64,000 bases of DNA, taken from Xanthoparmelia taractica (Eukaryota > Ascomycota > Lecanoromycetes > Lecanorales > Parmeliaceae). Numbering within the stretch: the stretch's first letter is position 1; each line of letters opens with the position of its first letter. The translations under genes and the position numbers were made by a program. The stretch is taken from assembly GCA_033085395.1 (NCBI GenBank), contig JANQBS010000071.1, positions 112,365 to 176,364 on the forward strand, read 5' to 3'. This document shows, piece by piece, positions 56,753 through 64,000 of the stretch. Under the pieces are notes generated by a model. That model saw only the letters and a list, made by a program, of their open reading frames with translations, was not told the DNA's origin and searched no databases.

Positions 56753-57867
56753 ATGTCATCAACTTTCACAATCGCCCCTACAGCGGCACCAACCCCACCA
56801 GCTCCCAGCTCTGATTCAGAGCTTCCTCTCCCTGTAAGCCCCAACCAGTCTTTACAATACCATTGCCAACCACACCCATCCAGCTCATCCGCCTGGAACC
56901 GCTCCTCACGAATTCACCTACGACCTCCGAAACAGCCAAATCACTCCTCTCCGCCTTCCGCACCTCCGGTTTCCTCTACCTCACCGACTTCTCCTCCATC
57001 ATCCCCCCGTCTCTCCTCGCCTCAGTCTTCGAACAATCAGCCCGCTTCTTCGCGCGCCCTCAAACACAAAAAGAAAGCCTAGCATGGACCTCAGCCCGCT
57101 CGAACAGAGGCTACACATGCATGGGCCAAGAAAAAGTCAGCCAAGGCACCACCGCCGACGACGTCGCGAAAGAGCGCGAACACGGCGGCGACGACTTGAA
57201 GGAGAGCTTCGAAATCGGACGGGAGTTGGAAGAAGGGCACGAGAACAAGTGGCCGGATGAATTCGACTCGGAGGGCGCCGAGTTCAAACCGACCATGCTG
57301 GGTTTCTACCGGCGGTGCAAAGACGTGCACGACGCGCTCATGCGCGGCATCGCGCTGGGCATGGGCCTCGACGCGGGCTTCTTCGACGAGTTCCACAGGG
57401 TCGGCGACAACACGCTGAGACTGCTGCACTACCCCCCCGTCGCGCCCGGCGGGTTCGAAGGCGGCAAGAGGGTCCGGGCGGGCGCGCATAGCGACTACGG
57501 GAGCCTGACGCTGCTGTTCCAAGACGAGAGAGGCGGCTTGCAGGTGGAAGGGTCGGGGGGCTGGGTGGACGTGCAGCCCATGCCCGGGACGATCGTGGTG
57601 AATGCGGGAGATTTGCTGGCGAGATGGAGCAACGACATGATCCGGAGCACGAAGCACAGGGTCGTGGAGCCGCCGTGGAAGGGAGGCAAGGTCGGAGATG
57701 GACACCCGGCGAGGTATTCCGTGGCGTATTTCGGCAACCCGGATTTTCACAAATGGATCGAAGCGTTGCCGGGGACGTGGGAGGGTGACAAGGGTGGGAA
57801 GAAATACGAAGGCGTCAACAGCGGGGAGTATTTGTTCCAGAGGTTGTCTGCCACATATGGTGGATGA
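56753..57867 (+). CDS. Thymine 7-hydroxylase-like 2-oxoglutarate/Fe(II) dioxygenase
   Basis: Two exons, 56753-56833 and 56884-57867, with a 50-nt GT-AG intron, give 354 residues. The iron triad is in place: HSDYG (His229, Asp231) and STKHRV (His285); the 2-oxoglutarate-binding Arg is in RYSVAYF (Arg304, Ser306). The N-terminal block SGFLYLTDF and the loop NRGYTCMGQEKV are typical of the IPNS-like superfamily. Overall shape, with KESFEIGREXXXGH-like, NTLRLLHYP, AGDLLARWSND and YEGVNSGEYL blocks, follows the thymine 7-hydroxylase of Neurospora. Known reactions: three successive oxidations of thymine to 5-carboxyuracil. The divergent decarboxylase would complete conversion to uracil. Codon use is strikingly GC-rich at third positions compared with the neighbouring genes. 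Confidence 0.88.
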
Positions 57868-58451
57868 GAGATTACGTGTCAGTCACATGGTTCGATGGTA
57901 GCTGGGTGGCTATGCGAATTTGCCGGATTTGAGAGCTTGCCTTGTATAAGAATCTACTGCCAATTCGCTACAAATCAGGACTACCATGCCTCTATATTTT
58001 TATATACATTATCTGCCTAATTCGTCATCGACCCTCTTCTCCTTTCCTTCGGTACAAAATCTACAAACCATATCATCTGCGTGCTTCTCCAGCCTTTCCT
58101 CTAAAGAGCGCGTGTGGTCCGCAGTCATGGTTTTGCGAAGATTCTGTCCGGCTTGACCGAAAGGCTTTGATTGAATCAGATGTACAGCTTGGAGTTCAAA
58201 GCAGATTGCTTCTTCGGGCTTGGGATATTATCCAGTCTTTGGTCATGAGCTCATGATTGTTCGGAAAAGCTCATGTAGACACAATACTGGCATACTTTAT
58301 TCGACCCTTGCTGAAAAAGCATTCCCAGCTATCCTAGTTCATGCCGAATGTTGAGGCTTCGACCGGAACACGCGTGACCGAAATCAAGCACACTTGGCAA
58401 TACATCAGTCCATCCCCAAGTACGTCCCTCCATTGTCTTACTATAACGCCA
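57868..58451. other. 3' intergenic between convergent hydroxylase and coiled-coil genes
   Basis: About 580 bp. No supported feature. Confidence 0.5.
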
Positions 58452-60177
58452 TCAATCCCATGCTATATTGCCTTTCAGCACGTCCCAACCCACAAGTCGC
58501 CACGCTTCCTTCTTAAACCAGTCCCTGACATCTGCCGTCTCAATCTGCGTGTCCAAGTTTGTCCCAAGTTCATCATCTGGTGGTATAGGTGGGAGCTCGA
58601 ACGCAGGCTCAAAACCAGCGGCGAATTGTTCCCCAAAGACAGCCCTGACCAAGGTGTGCTGAAGCCGGACGTGTGCGTCTTGACACAGAGTGTTACGTGA
58701 GCTATCTTGCCGGACCGTTTCGGGCCGCCGATGGTCATTGTAAGAGGTCGTGGCTGTGTTGGTTGCAAGGCTCGTGCTTGAGGTGAGTCGCAGGGTGCGA
58801 CTTAGCATCCAGATGAGGTACGGCGCCTGTGCTTCGGAAGCTTCTGCGTCGCTTGCTGCACCGGAGATTGTGAGCTGCTGCCTTTCTGCATCGTCTTCAT
58901 AGATCCCAAACGGTCTTCCTCCAACGGTGAAGTCCTTGAGCACTTCCCCCACCCGTGTTACTAGAAGGTAAAACCAACCCTCGAGAATCGCCTTATGTGT
59001 GGACTTTACAGGATCGAGATGGAACAGCATGGATATCGCGAGCTTGCAAATTTTCATGATGATTGGTGATGTAACTGGTCTCTTTTCGGAAGCGCTCGTA
59101 GCACATTGCTTATTCCGGCCCGTGTCCTGCTGTCTCGTGGTCTTGTGTCTCTTTTTGTTCGACTTAGCATTAGCTACTGCTAAGTCACAGATACGCTGGA
59201 AAAGCACGCGGAAGACGTTGAGGAAATCGTAAATAACATGTCCACAAAGATTTCCACTCCGAGAAAATTGGCTGAGAGTGTGAAGATGATTCAGAAAGTG
59301 AGGGAACATTCGTCCAATGGGGATGAGTCGTTGTTCAATGATATCTTCAGGCTCTGTTTGAGGATGGGTAGCCAACTGTTCCTTCGATCTTGGGGTACCG
59401 TTGGCGAGAAGATTGATCGCAGACACATGGCGGCATATTCCACTTGCGACACCGGATAATCTCAGGGCGAGGTCTTTCGGCTCTAATAAATGTCCGCTTG
59501 TCGTTATCGAGGCTTTTTGAAGAATACGGAGGTTATCTAGAAGGTTTTCCCCTGCCTAGTGAGCAGCGATTGATGTTGTAGCAGACAGTACCACTCACCA
59601 AGCTCGTCCAATTCAGACCTAGTCTCGTCATCAATGAAATTTTGAGGTACTACATCTTGCTCATTTAGAGCCACTGCGCCAGCCTTCGTCCGAGCCCTTT
59701 TCGTACTTCTGCCGCCAAGTTCCTTAGCTGGGTCGCCATCTTTTCTCCGCTTGAGTCTTTGCAATCGAGCCGAGTCTTGTGCTTCAGTACTCTTCCTTCC
59801 TCTTGCGACTTCTCTCGCCTCCAACTCAGTGATCCTTGCCCGCAACTCAGCGTTACCAAGCCGTAGTCGAGACACTTTGGCTTCCAAAGTAGCATTCTCC
59901 TCCTCCAATCCGGTAGATTTATTCCGCCAGAATGCCGTAGTGTCAATGTGAGCATCAGCCTGCGTGGAATGTTTTGAGCGGGGTCCCTTTTTTATGAGAG
60001 AGACCAGTTCCTTGTAAAAGTCTACGAGGTTTTGATGAGAGACCGTCACAGTACTAGAGAATGTCGAAGCTCACCTGGGCCAGACAGGCTTCTGGGTTTC
60101 GATTTGACGAGCAGCAAAGCGATGATGAAGTGTAGCAATGGCACACGCCTGGTCCGTGGGCTCTCGATTGGAGCCAT
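58452..60177 (-). CDS. Unrecognised protein with coiled coil and basic patch (541 residues)
   Basis: Three exons, 60177-60075, 60021-59599 and 59551-58452, in one frame; introns are 53 and 47 nt, GT-AG. The ATG at 60177 has an excellent context (CACCATGG). Exon 1 encodes a short hydrophobic stretch (VPLLHFIIALLLV) between basic residues. Exon 2 is a coiled coil (GLEEENATLEAKVSRL, then LRARITELEAREVARG) and a basic patch (LQRLKRRKDGDPAK, RSTKRARTKAG) that may be a nuclear signal. Exon 3 is alpha-helical: LGENLLDNLRILQKA, ILEGWFYLLVTRVGEVL, and a C-terminus rich in acidic and aromatic residues. I do not recognise the family. Coiled coil plus nuclear-type basic patch would suit a kinetochore or chromatin protein, but this is a guess. 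Confidence 0.65.
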
Positions 60178-60871
60178 GGTGGCTCTTCCACGCTTGTTTA
60201 TTTCTTAGCAGGAAGTTACGCTAAGTATACGCTAGCAAGCGGGCGAGATTTCTCTTTCGACGGGGCCCAGGAAGAGCCAATAATACACAAAAAGAACTTT
60301 AGATAGGGTCCATACAATGATTCATGTACTCTTTTGGAATGTCAATCAGATTGTTCGATATAGTCAGTCAAAGCGGTCATGATTTCAACCTACGAATCAC
60401 TCAATGGGCAGATCCCCCACCAGAAATCCAGCCTGAGTGAATCCGCATTAGTATTTGAGTCTGCCAGAAGCATTGTTGCGCCATGTGTTCAAGTCTCCGG
60501 TGCCAGACCCGAAAATCAGCCACCATCACACGATGCCGGAGGATCCAACCCGGGAGGTCCTCCCCACCCAATGCCAGCATGCGTACAATTCGTGGGTGCA
60601 AGTTGAACGTTGGCTTCGTCGTCCGATATAGAACCGGTGGAATGCATGGAGGCGTGTTCCGACATTGACCATGTTGCTATTTGTCGTCTCAAGAGGCTAG
60701 TGCGAGCACATTTATCCCTTCGAAAATTAAGTGAATCTATCACAGTTCGGACGTTCCCGGAGCAGATTCCAGCGATCAGCTATGACTTCGTAGACAGGGA
60801 TCTCGCTCGATTATGACCGATGGTCTGAAAACGAAGATTGCCTTCAGTTTTGCACGAGCCCATTTGAAAGG
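60178..60871. other. Intergenic
   Basis: About 690 bp between the coiled-coil gene start and the end of LYS1. Several overlapping short frames of 60-75 codons on both strands, none with family features. Confidence 0.45.
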
Positions 60872-62625
60872 TTACGCTTTAGCTTCCCCATTTGCAACGG
60901 GCGTCTCCCTCTGCCTGAGCACTTGAGGCAAAAGCGCTACTTTCTCCTTGAACAATTTCTCTGCGCCTACCCATACAGGCGCTGTGTCCCTCTCCGGTAG
61001 CTGGAGGAGACTGGGCAAAAGTGCTTCACTAAACGCTTCGGATGCCTCTCGCGGGAGTAGAGATGGGAGATGATCTGTGGACGTTGCAAGAGTCAGCACA
61101 AAGGTGAAAAACGCACACTAAGTTTCTGAAACAAAACTTCTTCGTCTAGAAGTTACCGAAATGAGGTCCTTGTTGCTCAGAGATGGGCTTACCTATCGTG
61201 ATATAGGAAAGGGGCGGGTCCGAAAAGTCAGGGAGGGTATTAGTCGGCTTGTTGAAGTAGGTGGGCTGATTGGCAAAGGGGATAGGATTGTGAGGATTGG
61301 TAGTGTCGCAAGAAACATCACATCTAAACGAAATCTGAGCGTTAGCTGCCTATTCTGACCAAGATGAGGGGTAGGAGAGTATGGTCTCTGGGTGACTCGC
61401 CCCCAGTCCATGGTAAGGGGATGGAAGCTGCTCGAATTGAAAGGTTACCTACACAACGCTGAGATTGCGGGTTCCTTGTTTTAAAAAGTCCGTAGAAACG
61501 AAAGGAGGAATAGGCTCGCTCAAGTAGATACAGTTAATAAAGACGTCAGCCTCCTTAATTGCGTTATACGGTCCAGGCTGAGCCGTCTCGTCCTAAGCGA
61601 ATTTCGGGGTCAGCATGGGAGTATATGCTATTGTCAGCTCCCGAAACCGAGCTTTCTGCTCTTAAGTACCATCAAGTAGAGTTAAGGGTGTTCAGAGCTC
61701 CACTGACCATGTCCCATTTCAAGATCTGTTCTTCCGGGATGCCGGCTTGTCGACAGCACTCGAGAGCCTAGGCGACTTTGGATTAGTATGTTTGTCTATT
61801 ATAAGATGAGGCCGACTGACCCCTCTTCCACATCTGCCCAACGCCCCGATAACAAGCACGCGCGGTAGTTTCCCTTTGTTCTTTTGCACACCTTTATAGA
61901 CCTGCTCCTTAACCTCCGAGTCTAGATCGCTTTTACGTTGATAGTGACTCTTGCCAGGTAAAGCTTCCTTATTATCGTGCTCGAGTTGCCACGCCCAATC
62001 CAGGAGTGCCAAAGCCGCACCCGCATAGCCCGCATGAAATCCGAACGCCGCCACTCTGAGCAGGACATAGTGTATTAGCTTTGTCAGGTGGCATTGTTTG
62101 AGAGCAAGCCGGATTGACTCACCGCCTGCCCTTTTCATCGGCAAGGAATTCTAGATCGTAGAGAGTGCCTCCACCCCGGGGAAAGCGCCCCAGTACCTCC
62201 TGCCAGCCACCTTGGTTTTTCTAGATAGGGAATCAATCATCAGCTACCAGGATTGATAAGCCTGCGAGGGATTTTACGAACATAGCAATGGCTAAAGGCG
62301 ACGTGGGTATGCTAATGTTTCGTCAGATATTGGCTTCCTTCACTATCATTTTGAAGCTTGCCTTTAGAGGGAAAGGGTCCTTGTCGTCTAACTCTTTTAA
62401 TCCGATGATGATGTGATCTTCTGGTGCGTTTGGCCATGATCCTTCCTCGACTAATGTAGCCCCGACGGCGGCGAACTCGTCATCGTCGAATATTCGTTCA
62501 GGACTGCGCTCAACATTGACCTTGAAACCTTTGTCGAGCAATTTCCGGGTTACTGTTGGTGTGAGGGCACTGCGGTGCTCAAGTGGCTTGGTTTCTGATC
62601 GGAGGTGAATGGTCACAGGAGCCAT
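60872..62625 (-). CDS. LYS1: Saccharopine dehydrogenase (NAD+, L-lysine-forming)
   Basis: Eight exons: 62625-62362, 62311-62282, 62220-62123, 62055-61821, 61767-61708, 61592-61453, 61323-61193 and 61074-60872, giving 386 residues, the family length. Intron 1 is GC-AG (GCAAGC...TTAG, 50 nt, CTGAC branch point); exon 2 is only 30 nt. Conserved blocks: HLRSETKPLEHRSALTPT at the start, FDDDEFAAVGA, HIIIGLKEL, AAFGFHAGYAGAALALLDW, the NAD-binding VIGALGRCGRG, ECCRQAGIPEEQILKWDM, FINCIYLSEPIPPFV, CDVSCDTTNPHNPIP and HLPSLLPREASEAF. Known role: the last step of the fungal alpha-aminoadipate pathway, cleaving saccharopine to lysine and 2-oxoglutarate. Some donors are GTCAGT. No stop or frameshift remains after splicing. 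Confidence 0.93.
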
Positions 62626-62879
62626 GTCAGAATTATGGAATTGTGAATGGTGGTGGGGAAAGATTCAGATGTGGAGGGCGTTGTGACGGCTTTTGCACAG
62701 AAAATCATGTACTTCTATACCGTAGAACTACCTTACGGGTGAGTGTTACGGATTTGGCATCTGCTCTCCGTATGCCAAGCCCGGTGTGGATCAATATTAC
62801 TCCGGAGAAGAGTTTCAGCATTCGTAGCATATCTAGTCAACCAAGCAGTCAATCTCACTACACGTCCATTCGTTGGTGA
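62626..62879 (-). promoter_or_regulatory. Upstream region of LYS1
   Basis: About 254 bp of ordinary base composition between the LYS1 start and the AT-rich block. Any proximal promoter of LYS1 must sit here unless it extends into the block. A pyrimidine-rich stretch lies just upstream of the start on the minus strand. Confidence 0.5.
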
Positions 62880-64000
62880 CAAATTCGTTTTTATAATACT
62901 TTAAGATTCTAAAGAGAATTAACTTTAGTGATATAGAAAGTATAATATATTTTCTAGTAATTATTCTAATTATTAATAAGATTCTAATTTCTTTTAAATA
63001 TTTTTTAAGTATTTAAAGAATAAATTAATTTTCGATTAATAAAAGAGTTTAAAGTCTTAATATTCTTTAGTCGACTAGATAGTAATCGAAAAGATATGAA
63101 ATAAGATAGAATATAACTTTTAGATACTTATTACGAGTGTGATGATTACATAGATCTATAACATCAAGTCGACTTACCTTTCCAATCGGGACTAGCCTCT
63201 ACAGGCCTTAACGTTTCTTATAGATATTTCTTTCTTTCTAGATAGTTTCTTCTTAGGCTTAATTTATTCGTTATATATTATTATTAACTTAATCTAATTG
63301 TAGTTCTAATATTAAATTAAGTCTTATTTTCTTATTACGCTCGTAAGACGTACGAGCTAAAAGAATTCGTTTACGATATAACCGACGATTTCGAAAGATA
63401 TTAACATATATTATTTTAGAATTAATATCTCTTAAATTATATAAACGTACTATTAAAAGATCTAAATTATATGAAATTATTAAAGACTTATAAGTAAGCG
63501 AGATTAAAGAAATTATAGCAAGATAGCTTTTAAATTATACGAAGTGCTTTCTTATAGTTAAATATTAATAGCGCACTATAATTAAAATTAATATAATCTT
63601 AATATCTACTTAACACTCGATCTCGCGACGCGATTATAAGTTACGCGATTAGTCTATTAATTAGTATACTCTAAATATATTTTTAACACGATTTAGTCGT
63701 TTTATTATTAATTAGTATAGTAGTTAAAGTCGTGCATATGCTCTAATAAGAATTATTTATATAATTTACTTCTTAACGTCTCATACTAATAGAGCGTTCT
63801 CTAAAGTTTATTTATCTATAAATATATCTTATTTAAATAATTATTACTTATATTTTAATCGATCTAAGATACTTACTATAAACTTAGTTAAGTGCGTTCT
63901 TATTACGGGTCGGAAAGGTGTGATATATTTGATGGTATGGGACTAGTTTTTCGAATATTATATCGAAAGATATAGAATATCCCATACTTTCATTGGGTTT
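62880..64000. repeat. Extremely AT-rich, RIP-like block (probable dead transposon)
   Basis: Composition changes abruptly at about 62880: the next 1.1 kb is made of long runs of A and T with very many TpA steps and by eye only about a quarter G plus C or less. CpA/TpG steps are rare apart from small islands at about 63120-63220 and 63900-63950. This is what RIP leaves on duplicated DNA. No ORF survives. The block runs off the right edge. At 63915 a purine-rich stretch (GGTCGGAAAGG) is followed by TGTGATATA, as at the inner edge of an LTR; an eight-base inverted pair GTATGGGA/TCCCATAC lies at 63935-63942 and 63980-63987. The element family cannot be named. Confidence 0.75.

Noticed and set aside
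60021..60177. A 21-nt intron joining exon 1 of the coiled-coil gene to a TAG at about 60054
   Set aside because: Too short to be spliced; a 53-nt intron to 60022 gives an in-frame protein.
1..64000. tRNA, rRNA or CRISPR features
   Set aside because: No T-loop/anticodon-arm pattern, no rRNA stretch and no regularly spaced direct repeats were noticed by eye; a covariance-model search was not possible here.

Overview
The window is nuclear DNA of a filamentous ascomycete (Pezizomycotina). Genes are spaced a few hundred bases apart and cut by short introns, mostly 45-70 nt with CTGAC/CTAAC-like branch points. Gene content is typical of these fungi: a TEL1/ATM kinase ending in FATC, NUP192, saccharopine dehydrogenase (LYS1), an NUXM-type complex I subunit, a fungal CorA-like family and a cytochrome P450. 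The last 1.1 kb is an extremely AT-rich block of the kind repeat-induced point mutation (RIP) leaves on old transposons. I lean to Dothideomycetes from the look of the proteins, but that placement is inference. All exon models were built by hand from splice signals, reading-frame agreement and remembered family features. Every total length given is a multiple of three.

Left part (1-5.8 kb): the 3' end of a membrane-protein gene, a gene-poor stretch with what looks like a decayed gene, and a small lineage-specific ORF. Core block (5.8-32.8 kb): CUL4 (-), NUP192 (-), TEL1 (+), MIP1 mitochondrial DNA polymerase (-), a RING protein resembling SUMO-targeted ubiquitin ligases (+) and a CofD-like protein (-). 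NUP192/TEL1 and MIP1/RING are divergent pairs with short shared promoters. Most of this block concerns chromosome maintenance, protein turnover or the nuclear pore.

Middle part (33-45 kb) looks accessory: a P450, an 11-exon amino-acid permease, a fungus-specific protein kinase, a CorA-like membrane protein with an ambiguous splice region, and a possible relic gene. No polyketide or peptide synthase is present, so this is not a recognisable metabolite cluster.

Right part (45-63 kb): a small conserved protein, SHG1 of the COMPASS H3K4 methyltransferase complex divergent from an NUXM-like complex I subunit, GPI12/PIG-L divergent from a multi-pass membrane protein, an LDB19-type arrestin, a divergent pair that together looks like the fungal thymine-to-uracil salvage route (iso-orotate decarboxylase and thymine 7-hydroxylase), an unrecognised coiled-coil protein, and LYS1. 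The LYS1 start lies only about 255 bp from the AT-rich block.

The most informative observations are the paired thymine salvage genes on one 288-bp promoter, two likely GC-AG introns, an 18-nt microexon in the permease, and the RIP-like block against LYS1. I saw no tRNA or rRNA gene and no CRISPR array.
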